Assembly: GCF_030915445.1 (NCBI RefSeq)
Contig: NZ_CP133264.1
Location: 2,604,001 to 2,668,000, forward strand
Direction of reading: 5' to 3'
Length of the DNA stretch: 64,000 nt
DNA from: Clostridium sp. OS1-26
GTDB taxonomy: Bacteria > Bacillota > Clostridia > Clostridiales > Clostridiaceae
In this document: positions 1 to 7,753 of the stretch, one piece after another
Position numbering within the stretch: the first letter of the stretch is position 1
Layout: each line of letters begins with the position of its first letter
Notes under the pieces: model-generated
Seen by the model: the letters and a program-made list of their open reading frames with translations, nothing else
The model's database searches: none
Told to the model about the DNA's origin: nothing
Program-made: the position numbers and the translations under genes

Positions 1-462
1 AATGGGCCGGCTTCGCTGAGAACTGTTCCTTCTGGAGGAGCTTCACACACATTTGAAACATATTTATTTATAAATAGAGTGGATTCTCTAGAACAAGGTG
101 TTTATAGGTATCTTCCTTTTGAACATAAACTTATATTTATAGATAAACTTAATGATATGGAAAATAAAGTTAATCTAGCTACGCCAAGACAACCTTTTGT
201 TCCTAATTTTGCATCAAAAGGAGCTGTAATTTTTGCCTGGAGTTCTATACCTTATAGAGCGGAATGGAAATTTGATATTACTGCTCATAAAAAAATATTG
301 ATAGATATAGGTCATGTTTGTCAAAATCTTTATATAGCTTGTGAAGCAATAAAATGTGGAACCTGTGCTATTGGAATCTATAATCAAGAATTTATAGATA
401 AAATGCTAGGTTTGGATGGAGAAAATGAATTTGTAATTTATATGGCTTCAGTTGGAAAATAG
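1..462 (+). CDS. SagB/ThcOx-type nitroreductase-fold dehydrogenase (5' truncated)
   Basis: The frame is open from base 1 and ends at a TAG, giving 153 visible residues; the N-terminal part lies outside the window. The visible piece starts with SLRTVPSGGASH, the FMN-contacting S-x-R-x-x-P-S-x-G segment typical of SagB-type (ThcOx) oxidoreductases, followed by a hydrophobic beta strand (TYLFINRV) and a GVYRYLP turn. The C-terminal half (HVCQNLYIACEAIKCGTCAIG) is the nitroreductase helix that packs on the flavin. Members oxidise or reduce small molecules or peptide azolines using FMN. No RiPP precursor or cyclodehydratase is visible, so a stand-alone reductase is the safer reading. Family is confident; substrate is unknown. 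Confidence 0.8.
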   Translation, partial: NGPASLRTVPSGGASHTFETYLFINRVDSLEQGVYRYLPFEHKLIFIDKLNDMENKVNLATPRQPFVPNFASKGAVIFAWSSIPYRAEWKFDITAHKKILIDIGHVCQNLYIACEAIKCGTCAIGIYNQEFIDKMLGLDGENEFVIYMASVGK

Positions 463-585
463 AAAACCTTGAAATTTTTCATAAATCAATATATAATTAT
501 TATAATATTCAGAAAGTTTTTAGCATTTATAGGTAAATTAAGAGTCTGTTATCACCAAATCTCAAATTTAAAGGAGATGGTTTGA

Positions 586-920
586 ATGAAGTTAATTATT
601 GCAATTGTTCAGTATAAAGATTCTAGCGGACTAGTAAATGCATTAACTGAAAAGCATTTTAGGGTTACAAAACTTGCATCAACAGGAGGATTTTTGAGAT
701 CAGGAAACGTTACTCTTTTAGTAGGAGTTGAAGAAGAAAAAGTAGACAATGTTATAGAAATAATAAAAGATACTTGCAAAAAAGGGAAACGACTGTAATA
801 TCTCCTTATCCAGTAGCAGAAACGACAGGTATGTACATTCCTTACACTTATGAAATTGAAGTGGAAGTGGGAGGAGCAACTATATTTGTTGTTGATGTAG
901 ATAACTTTATCAAAGTTTAA
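586..920 (+). pseudogene. darA: cyclic-di-AMP receptor DarA/PstA, split by a one-base frameshift
   Basis: PII-like cytosolic c-di-AMP sensor of about 109 residues. The first frame (586-798) gives MKLIIAIVQYKDSSGLVNAL and the T-loop region STGGFLRSGNVTLLVGVEEE, then hits a stop. The rest (TTGMYIPYTYEIEVEVGGAT to VDVDNFIKV, ending 920) is intact one frame back. Adding one A to the six-A run at 778-783 restores a full-length family protein reading CKKRETTVIS across the join. A strong ribosome site (AAAGGAGA) precedes the ATG, and a terminator follows at 947. The join falls in a homopolymer, so a base-call error is at least as likely as a real mutation. Family assignment is strong. Confidence 0.82.
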
Positions 921-946
921 TTTTTATAAGCATATTAAGTAATATT

Positions 947-985
947 CCACCAATTAGCCATAAGCATGACTATTGGTGGTTTTTT
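947..985 (+). terminator. Rho-independent terminator after darA
   Basis: Perfect 8-bp stem CCACCAAT/ATTGGTGG around a 17-nt loop, followed by six T. Confidence 0.85.
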
Positions 986-1075
986 GTTGAAAAAAAGTGG
1001 TCTAAATTGTTAAAATAAATTTTTTTAAGGATACAAATAATAAAAGTATCAAAATGGTACTAGGAGCTGAAAACT

Positions 1076-2125
1076 ATGGGGAGAAATGAGAAAGGTAGAG
1101 GAATAATTAAAAGAATACTACTTTGCATCTTAGTTATCATATTTATTTCAGGAATAAGCTTTATATATTATATAAATAAGCAGCTCAATAATGTCACAAT
1201 AACTCCATTACCAAAAACAGATACAGAATTAGGTATCAAACCTAAATTAAGTGAAAACAGAGCAAGTGAAAATGAAACAATACAAGGTGAAGTAAAGCAA
1301 GAAGATAATATATTGAATATCGCACTTTTCGGAATAGACAGTAGAAACTCTAAAGTTGATATACCTCATTCAGATTGCATAATTGTAGCCACTGTAGATA
1401 ATAAACATAATAAAATAAAGTTATCTTCCGTAATGAGAGACACATATGTAGAAGTTAAAGATCATAGTAAGACAAAAATTACAGAAGCTTACTTTTATGG
1501 TGGTCCAAAGTTGGCAGTTAGAACTCTTAATGAAAATTTTAATCTAGATATTAAAGATTATGTAGCAGTAGACTTTGCTGGGCTTGCAAATATTGTTGAT
1601 AGTTTAGGCGGAATAACTGTTGATATAAAAGAATATGAAATAAGAGAGATTAATAAGTGGATAGCAGAATTAGCAGAATTACAGCATGTAAGATATACAC
1701 CTATTTATAGATCAGGAGCTCAAAAACTAAATGGAATTCAAGCTGTTGCCTACTGTAGAATAAGGAAAGTTGGAGATGGAGATTTTGAACGTACTAGCAG
1801 ACAGAGAATAGTCTTAAGTGAAATTTTAAATAAGCTTAAAAACATGGACATTACAAAATACCCTTATATAGCAGCAGAGATTTTGCCTTATGTTGAAACT
1901 AGTATATCTAAATCTAATATTATCACACTAGGTGGTAAGATTATGGTGTCTGGTATTTCAAATTTGGATCAGCAGAGATTCCCTGTTGATGGTTACTGCA
2001 AAGGAGAGATTATAAATAAAATATGGTACCTGGTACCTGAACCTGATATAGATACTCTTTCAGAACAAATTCATAGATATATATACGATGATGTAAAACC
2101 TGTTCCAAAAGAACCACTGTTTTAA
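1076..2125 (+). CDS. LytR-CpsA-Psr (LCP) family cell-wall glycopolymer ligase
   Basis: 349 residues. The N-terminus is basic (MGRNEKGRGIIKR), then one membrane helix at about residues 12-33, then an extracellular linker and an LCP domain from about residue 80. LCP signs are NIALFGIDSR with a downstream acidic pair (HSDCIIVATVD), MRDTYVEV, ITEAYFYGGP, the core VDFAGLANIVDSLGGITVDI, and the arginine-rich CRIRKVGDGDFERTSRQR that binds the polyprenyl pyrophosphate. The family transfers teichoic acid-like polymers from a lipid carrier to peptidoglycan outside the membrane. The start is the ATG 9 nt after TAGGAGC. It is monocistronic between two terminators. The old name 'transcriptional regulator LytR' should be avoided. 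Confidence 0.9.
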   Translation: MGRNEKGRGIIKRILLCILVIIFISGISFIYYINKQLNNVTITPLPKTDTELGIKPKLSENRASENETIQGEVKQEDNILNIALFGIDSRNSKVDIPHSDCIIVATVDNKHNKIKLSSVMRDTYVEVKDHSKTKITEAYFYGGPKLAVRTLNENFNLDIKDYVAVDFAGLANIVDSLGGITVDIKEYEIREINKWIAELAELQHVRYTPIYRSGAQKLNGIQAVAYCRIRKVGDGDFERTSRQRIVLSEILNKLKNMDITKYPYIAAEILPYVETSISKSNIITLGGKIMVSGISNLDQQRFPVDGYCKGEIINKIWYLVPEPDIDTLSEQIHRYIYDDVKPVPKEPLF

Positions 2126-2139
2126 GCATAGTAGTTTAG

Positions 2140-2169
2140 GAAGTAGTTAATAGCTACTTCTATTTTTTT
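2140..2169 (+). terminator. Terminator after the LCP gene
   Basis: Stem GAAGTAG/CTACTTC with a 7-nt loop, then TATTTTTTTG. Confidence 0.8.
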
Positions 2170-2195
2170 GAAGATGCCTTAAGTAGAGAGTTAAC

Positions 2196-2226
2196 TTGAC
2201 ATTATAAAATTCGAATGAGATATTAA
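2196..2226 (+). promoter_or_regulatory. Sigma-A-like promoter for the GNAT gene
   Basis: Consensus -35 TTGACA at 2196-2201. A -10-like GATATT (2219, 17-bp spacer) overlaps TATTAA at 2221. It lies about 65 bp before the GNAT start. Confidence 0.55.
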
Positions 2227-2289
2227 TTATAAAATGGATAAATTATAATATTCATATTTTATAAGTGTGTAATTTGGGGAGGGTTTGAA

Positions 2290-2805
2290 ATGAGTGATTT
2301 TAAGGATTGTGAGATTTGTACTGAAAGACTTTATATGAGGAAGTTAAGGGCTGATGACATCGATAGCTATTATGAAATTATGAAAAAAGATGAAGTTGGT
2401 ATGTGGTTGGCAACTTCTAGAGGAAAAACTTATGATGAAACAAAACTATTAATTGAAAAATTTTCAAGGCATTGGACAGAAAAGGGATATGGAGTATTTG
2501 CGGTTATAGATAAGAACTCAGAAGAATTAATGGGACATTGTGGTTTGAATTTTCTCAGTGAAACATCAGAGGTTGAAGTATTGTATGCTTTTGATCCTAA
2601 ATTTTGGGGAAATGGATACGCAACAGAAGCTGCTACCAAGGTTCTTGAATATGGATTTAAAGAAGCTAAGTTAAATAGGATAATAGCATTAGCAAAACCT
2701 GATAATATAAGATCAAGAAGAGTAATAGAAAAGATCGGACTTAAACTTATTGGAATAAAAGAATACTTTGGATTAAAATGTGCATGTTACGAGGTAAATA
2801 GATAA
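2290..2805 (+). CDS. GNAT family N-acetyltransferase (RimJ/RimL-like)
   Basis: 171 residues, complete. It opens with the RimJ-type strand ICTERLYMRKLRADDIDSYY and has the family's GxxGYATEA acetyl-CoA pyrophosphate loop (KFWGNGYATEAATKVLEYGF). The C-terminal motif NIRSRRVIEKIGLKLIG is the usual N-x-x-S-x-x-V-x-E-K-x-G-F/L signature. Such enzymes acetylate ribosomal protein N-termini or small amines; the acceptor cannot be predicted. The ATG follows GGGGAGGG. The gene has its own promoter and ends 15 bp before the polymerase gene, so the two may be cotranscribed. Confidence 0.9.
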   Translation: MSDFKDCEICTERLYMRKLRADDIDSYYEIMKKDEVGMWLATSRGKTYDETKLLIEKFSRHWTEKGYGVFAVIDKNSEELMGHCGLNFLSETSEVEVLYAFDPKFWGNGYATEAATKVLEYGFKEAKLNRIIALAKPDNIRSRRVIEKIGLKLIGIKEYFGLKCACYEVNR

Positions 2806-2820
2806 AGTAAAAAAGATTGG

Positions 2821-4593
2821 ATGTATTTTATGAATATAGATTTAGAAAATAGCGCTGAATATTTATATATAGATGATGATGATAAGCTTAAAAGATATAT
2901 TTCTATAGTACAAGACTCTAAGATTATGGCAGTGGATGTTGAAACCACAGGTCTTGATCCTATAAAGGAGAAAATAAGACTTTTGCAAATTGCTGTTCCT
3001 AATAAACCTTCACTGATTATTGATATATGGAAAATATCTAAAGATGTCCATTCTTTAATTAGAAAAGTGCTTTCAAATAGTTCGATAAAGGTGCTTCAAA
3101 ATGCTAAGTTTGACTTAAAGTTTTTGACTAAGGCAGGTATGTCAATAAAAGGACAGTTATTTGATACATATATTGGGGCAAGGTTATTAGAATCTTTTGA
3201 TAGGCTAGAAAAATATTCATTGGACAGCCTTGTATGGCATTATCTTAAGATAAATCTTTCAAAGGAACAGCAAAGAAGTGATTGGAGTAAGGAACTTTCA
3301 CCTTTACAGCTTGAGTATGCTGCGAAGGATGCACTTATACTTTTACCTTTAAGGGAAGCTTTAATAAAAAGACTTAGAGAAGAGAGATTAATAGAGGTTG
3401 CAAAGATTGAATTTGATTGCATATATGCAGTAGCAGAAATGGAACTAAGTGGGGTTTTATTTGACAAAGAAAAATGTGAAAAGTTAAATAATCAATTAGA
3501 GAAAATAAGAGATAAATATGCAGAATATCTAAAGGAATGTTTTAGTGGAACTGCCCAGCAAATCAGTATATTTGGTTACAAAGATATTAATGAGATAAAT
3601 TTGGATAGTCATAAGCAGGTACTAAAATGCTTAAACAATCTTGGGATAAATGTAAAAAATACATCAAAGGATGAACTTGCTAATCTATCAAGAGAATATC
3701 CTGTTGTACAGGCATTAATGGAATATAGAAAGGCAGCTAAACTAATTCAGACCTTTACAGTGAGTTTAATAGAGCAAATCAATCCTATAACGAGAAGGAT
3801 ACATTCGAATTACTACCAAATGGGAACTTCTACGGGGAGGTTTTCTTGTGGTAATCCAAATTTGCAGCAAATTCCAAGAGACAAAAGATTTAGAGATTGT
3901 TTTATAGCAAGTAAAAACTGCAAGTTGGTTATTGCAGATTATTCACAAATAGAACTTAGAGTAATTGCTGAAATATCAAGGGATGAGACAATGATAAATG
4001 CTTTTAGAAATAATCAGGATTTGCATAGATTAACTGCATCTCTTCTTTTAAATAAAGCTTTTGATAAAGTTACTAAGGAGGAAAGGCAGTCAGCTAAAGC
4101 GGTTAATTTTGGGCTTGTTTATGCCATGGGAGCAAAAGGTCTTCAAGCTTATTCATTAACTAATTATGGAGTAGAAATGACAGAGAAACAAGCAGAAACT
4201 TTCAGAAATAAATTTTTTAAAGTCTATAAAGGTGTTGCAAAGTGGCATGAAAGTGTTAAGAGAAGAAGTTCTAAAGAAAGCTGTACTTTGTGTGGAAGAA
4301 GAGTATTGTGGAAAGAGAATTTAGGAGCAGCAGCACTTAATACTCCTGTACAAGGAACAGCTGCAGATATAGTTAAAAATGCTTTGGGAATTCTTGTAAA
4401 AGAATTAGAAGAAACGGAAGCAAAAATAATAGGAACTGTTCATGATGAAATAATTTTAGAAGCTCCTGAAGCAAAGGCAGAAAAAGTAGCGGATATTCTA
4501 AAGTCCACTATGGAGAAGGCAGGAGAAAAATATGTGAAACAAGTTCCGCTAATGGCAGAGGTTTTCATCGGGAGCAGCTGGGCAGAAAAGTAA
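2821..4593 (+). CDS. Compact family A DNA polymerase with 3'-5' exonuclease, no 5' nuclease domain
   Basis: 590 residues, against roughly 880-930 for full DNA polymerase I. A DnaQ-like 3'-5' exonuclease occupies about 30-195, with ExoI VDVETTG, ExoII QNAKFDLKFL and ExoIII YAAKDALILL all carrying the catalytic acidic residues, so proofreading should be active. The polymerase domain has motif A IADYSQIELRVIAE, motif B RQSAKAVNFGLVYAMG and motif C GTVHDEIILEAP. The protein starts straight at the exonuclease, so the FEN-like 5' nuclease is absent by design rather than truncation. The second ATG (2830) is an equally good start because neither has a strong ribosome site. It probably acts in repair or gap filling beside the housekeeping PolA. 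Confidence 0.9.
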   Translation: MYFMNIDLENSAEYLYIDDDDKLKRYISIVQDSKIMAVDVETTGLDPIKEKIRLLQIAVPNKPSLIIDIWKISKDVHSLIRKVLSNSSIKVLQNAKFDLKFLTKAGMSIKGQLFDTYIGARLLESFDRLEKYSLDSLVWHYLKINLSKEQQRSDWSKELSPLQLEYAAKDALILLPLREALIKRLREERLIEVAKIEFDCIYAVAEMELSGVLFDKEKCEKLNNQLEKIRDKYAEYLKECFSGTAQQISIFGYKDINEINLDSHKQVLKCLNNLGINVKNTSKDELANLSREYPVVQALMEYRKAAKLIQTFTVSLIEQINPITRRIHSNYYQMGTSTGRFSCGNPNLQQIPRDKRFRDCFIASKNCKLVIADYSQIELRVIAEISRDETMINAFRNNQDLHRLTASLLLNKAFDKVTKEERQSAKAVNFGLVYAMGAKGLQAYSLTNYGVEMTEKQAETFRNKFFKVYKGVAKWHESVKRRSSKESCTLCGRRVLWKENLGAAALNTPVQGTAADIVKNALGILVKELEETEAKIIGTVHDEIILEAPEAKAEKVADILKSTMEKAGEKYVKQVPLMAEVFIGSSWAEK

Positions 4594-4755
4594 CTTTTTA
4601 GGAAGAAGCTTATAATATAGATATTAAATGAAATAGATATTAATTGAAAATAAACAAATAATTACATAATTTGAAATATAATTATTTAAATATAAATATT
4701 TACTTTGGAGATGAATTATAAAAAATTATTCAAATGTTTATAGATTGCAAAGATA

Positions 4756-4798
4756 AAAATGATGGTAAAAGGGGTTTGCCATCATTTTTATGTTTTTT
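4756..4798 (+). terminator. Terminator before aspartase
   Basis: Stem AAATGATGG paired with CCATCATTT, followed by T-rich TTATGTTTTTT. Confidence 0.75.
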
Positions 4799-4984
4799 GA
4801 ATTGAATCAAACTTAAAAGAAAACTTGCAAAAATACATCCTAAAACAAAAAAATGTAGGAAATTATGCAAAATCTATTGCATTTATTTTATGCTGGTAAT
4901 ATAATAAAGAAAATAAATGATTTGATTCATTTTGCAGAAAAAAACTACACACAAAGAAATTTTTATTTCAATGGGGGGAAAATT

Positions 4985-6397
4985 ATGAATTTTAGAATTG
5001 AAAGTGATTCGATAGGTACTAAGGAGGTTCCAAAGGAAGCCTACTATGGTGTACAAACGTTAAGAGCGGCAGAGAATTTTAAAATAACAAGACTTAAAAT
5101 GCATGAGGATTTTATTAAAAGTCTTGCACAAATAAAAAAAGCATCCGCTACAACTAATTGTGAAATCGGTTTACTAGAAAAAAATATAGAAAGAGCAATT
5201 GTACAAGCATGTAATGAGATAATATGTGGCAAACTACATGAAGAGTTTATTATAGATCCTATTCAAGGAGGAGCAGGTACATCTGCTAATATGAATGCTA
5301 ATGAAGTAATCTCTAATAGAGCTATAGAAATTTTAGGTGGCGAAAAGGGAGATTACAGTATTGTGCATCCTAATGACCATGTAAACATGGGGCAGTCAAC
5401 TAATGATGTTATCCCAACAGCGGGTAAAATGACTATATTAAAGCTTATTCCAAAAGCACTAAAGCAATTAAAGAGATTATATGATGCTCTACAAGAAAAA
5501 GCTATAGAATTTGATGATATTATAAAAATGGGAAGGACTCAAATGCAGGACGCAGTACCTATAAGATTGGGTCAAGAATTTAAAGCATATAGTTCGGTAA
5601 TAAAAAGAGATATATTAAGACTTGAAAAAGTACAGGAAGAAGTAAGAGTTGTAAATATGGGAGGTACTGCAGTAGGAACAGGAATAAATGCAGATGAGCA
5701 GTATCTAAGTAAAATAGTATGTAATTTATCTAATGTTGCAGAGATGGAGCTAAAACAGGCTGAAGATTTAATAGATGCAACACAAAACTTAGATGGTTTT
5801 GTAGCAGTATCTGCAGCTGTTAAAACTTGTGCTGTTAACTTATCAAAGATTTCAAATGACTTAAGACTTATGTCATCAGGACCAAGAACAGGTTTTGGTG
5901 AAATAAATCTTCCTCCAAAACAAAATGGTTCTTCAATAATGCCAGGTAAAATTAACCCTGTAATACCTGAAGTAATGAGTCAAGTAGCATTCAATATAAT
6001 AGGAAATGATATAACAATAACTATGGCTGCAGAAGCTGGACAATTAGAATTAAATGCATTTGAACCGGTTATCTTCTACAATTTATTTGAGTCTATAGAA
6101 ACATTAGGTAATGGTGTAGAAACTTTTGTTGATAACTGTATTTGTGGAATAACTGCAAATAGAGAAAGATGTAAGAGCCTAGTAGAGAATAGTGTAGGTA
6201 TTATTACTGCCATATGCCCACACGTAGGATATAAAAAAGCAGCAGGAGTAGCAAAAACAGCTATAAAAACTGGTGAATCAGTAAGAGAGCTTATATTAAA
6301 ACAAGGACTTTTGAAAGAAGCTGAACTTAATGATATACTAGATACTGTAGCAATGACAGAGCCTGGCATATCAGGGAAACAGATGCTAGTTAAATAA
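4985..6397 (+). CDS. aspA: Aspartate ammonia-lyase (aspartase)
   Basis: 470 residues from the ATG at 4985, which follows a GGGGGGAAAATT ribosome site; the longer frame back to 4865 has no ribosome site and adds a tail foreign to the family. It is a fumarase/aspartase superfamily enzyme. It carries the N-terminal RIESDSIGTKEVPKEAYYG, the TSANMNANEVISNRA segment, HVNMGQSTNDVIPTA, and the signature GSSIMPGKINPVIPEV with the flexible catalytic loop serine. It deaminates L-aspartate reversibly to fumarate and ammonia in the cytosol. It is 18 bp upstream of malic enzyme, suggesting an aspartate-to-pyruvate route once a fumarase encoded elsewhere makes malate. Fumarase is the alternative, but the N-terminal and PDDHVN-type (HPNDHVN) features favour aspartase. 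Confidence 0.9.
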   Translation: MNFRIESDSIGTKEVPKEAYYGVQTLRAAENFKITRLKMHEDFIKSLAQIKKASATTNCEIGLLEKNIERAIVQACNEIICGKLHEEFIIDPIQGGAGTSANMNANEVISNRAIEILGGEKGDYSIVHPNDHVNMGQSTNDVIPTAGKMTILKLIPKALKQLKRLYDALQEKAIEFDDIIKMGRTQMQDAVPIRLGQEFKAYSSVIKRDILRLEKVQEEVRVVNMGGTAVGTGINADEQYLSKIVCNLSNVAEMELKQAEDLIDATQNLDGFVAVSAAVKTCAVNLSKISNDLRLMSSGPRTGFGEINLPPKQNGSSIMPGKINPVIPEVMSQVAFNIIGNDITITMAAEAGQLELNAFEPVIFYNLFESIETLGNGVETFVDNCICGITANRERCKSLVENSVGIITAICPHVGYKKAAGVAKTAIKTGESVRELILKQGLLKEAELNDILDTVAMTEPGISGKQMLVK

Positions 6398-6415
6398 TAC
6401 TTAGGAGGTTTACAA

Positions 6416-7648
6416 ATGAGCGATTTAAGAGAAAGAGCATTAAAATTTCACAAAGACAATGAAGGTAAGATTGCACTACACTGCAAAGTACCAGTAAAAA
6501 ACAAAGAAGATTTAACTATGGCATACACTCCAGGTGTTGCAGAACCATGCCTAGAAATCAACAAAAATTTTGATACAATCTATGATTACACTTCAAAAGG
6601 AAACTGGGTAGCTGTAGTAACAAATGGTACAGCAGTATTAGGTCTTGGAGATATAGGAGCAGGAGCAGGTCTTCCAGTTATGGAAGGTAAAGCAGTTTTA
6701 TTTAAGGCTTTTGGTGGAGTAGACGCTTTTCCAATATGCTTAGATACAAAAGATGTAGATAAGATAGTTGAGACAGTAAAGCTTATGGAGCCAACTTTTG
6801 GAGGAATAAACTTAGAAGATATAAAAGGTCCAGAGTGTTTTGAAATTGAGAAAAAACTTAAAGAAGTTAGTAATATACCAATATTCCATGATGATCAACA
6901 TGGAACAGCTGTAGTATCAACGGCTTGTTTAATAAATGCATTAAAACTTACTAATAAGAAGTTTGAAGATATAAGAGTAGTTGTTAATGGAGCAGGTGCA
7001 GCAGGAATAGCTATAACTAAACTTTTATTAAAAATGGGTGCAAAAGATATAATTCTTTGTGATACTAAAGGAGCTATCTACAAGGGAAGAACAGCTGGTA
7101 TGAATGAGTACAAAGAAGAAATAGCAGGAATAACAAATCCTAACTTATTACAAGGAGACCTTGCTAATGTACTAAAGGGAGCAGACGTATTTTTAGGAGT
7201 ATCTGTTGCTAATTGCGTAACTCAGGAAATGGTAAAATCCATGAATAAGGATGCAATAATAATGGCAATGGCAAATCCAAATCCAGAAATACTTCCACAC
7301 TTAGCTGTAGAAGCTGGAGCAAAAGTAGTATGTACAGGAAGATCAGACTTCCCAAATCAAGTTAATAACGTCGTTGCATTCCCAGGAATATTCAGAGGAG
7401 CTCTAGATGTTCAAGCAAAAGATATAAATGATGAAATGAAAATGGCTGCAGCTTATGCAATAGCAGAACTTGTAAGCGAAGAAGAATTAAATGCTGAGTA
7501 TGTTATACCTCAAGCTTTTGATTTAAGAATAGCACCAAAAGTAGCTGCATACGTGGCAAAAGCAGCTATAGATACGGGAGTTGCTAGAAGAACTGATGTT
7601 ACACCAGAAATGGTTGCAGAGCACACAAAAAAATTATTAGGAATTTAA
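6416..7648 (+). CDS. NAD(P)-dependent malic enzyme (malate to pyruvate + CO2)
   Basis: 410 residues, the usual size of short bacterial malic enzymes without a phosphotransacetylase domain. Visible motifs are the catalytic tyrosine region MAYTPGVAEPC, the lysine/metal region GKAVLFKAFGGVDAFPI, the metal-binding IFHDDQHGTAVV, and the Rossmann loop VVNGAGAAGIAITKLLL. The C-terminal MAMANPNPEI and FPNQVNNVVAFPGIFRGALD are standard. It oxidatively decarboxylates malate in the cytosol. Ribosome site AGGAGG precedes the ATG. It forms the second gene of an operon with aspartase and ends in a strong terminator. Cofactor preference cannot be read with confidence. Confidence 0.93.
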   Translation: MSDLRERALKFHKDNEGKIALHCKVPVKNKEDLTMAYTPGVAEPCLEINKNFDTIYDYTSKGNWVAVVTNGTAVLGLGDIGAGAGLPVMEGKAVLFKAFGGVDAFPICLDTKDVDKIVETVKLMEPTFGGINLEDIKGPECFEIEKKLKEVSNIPIFHDDQHGTAVVSTACLINALKLTNKKFEDIRVVVNGAGAAGIAITKLLLKMGAKDIILCDTKGAIYKGRTAGMNEYKEEIAGITNPNLLQGDLANVLKGADVFLGVSVANCVTQEMVKSMNKDAIIMAMANPNPEILPHLAVEAGAKVVCTGRSDFPNQVNNVVAFPGIFRGALDVQAKDINDEMKMAAAYAIAELVSEEELNAEYVIPQAFDLRIAPKVAAYVAKAAIDTGVARRTDVTPEMVAEHTKKLLGI

Positions 7649-7660
7649 ACTATGCAAATC

Positions 7661-7693
7661 CGCAGAACTAGATAATAGTTCTGCGTTTTTTTT
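7661..7693 (+). terminator. Strong terminator after the aspartase-malic enzyme operon
   Basis: Perfect 10-bp stem CGCAGAACTA/TAGTTCTGCG with a 5-nt loop and eight T. Confidence 0.92.
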
Positions 7694-7753
7694 GCACTTA
7701 TATTGATTTTTTATCATAAAATATATAGATATCGATAATACGGAGTGAGTTTT

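Noticed and set aside
784..798. Programmed -1 frameshifting in darA
   Set aside because: The A6 run is not in the A-AAA-AAG phase needed, no downstream stimulator is clear, and the same lesion type recurs in six other genes.
4865..4984. 40-residue N-terminal extension of aspartase
   Set aside because: No ribosome site; the internal ATG has a strong one and matches the family start.
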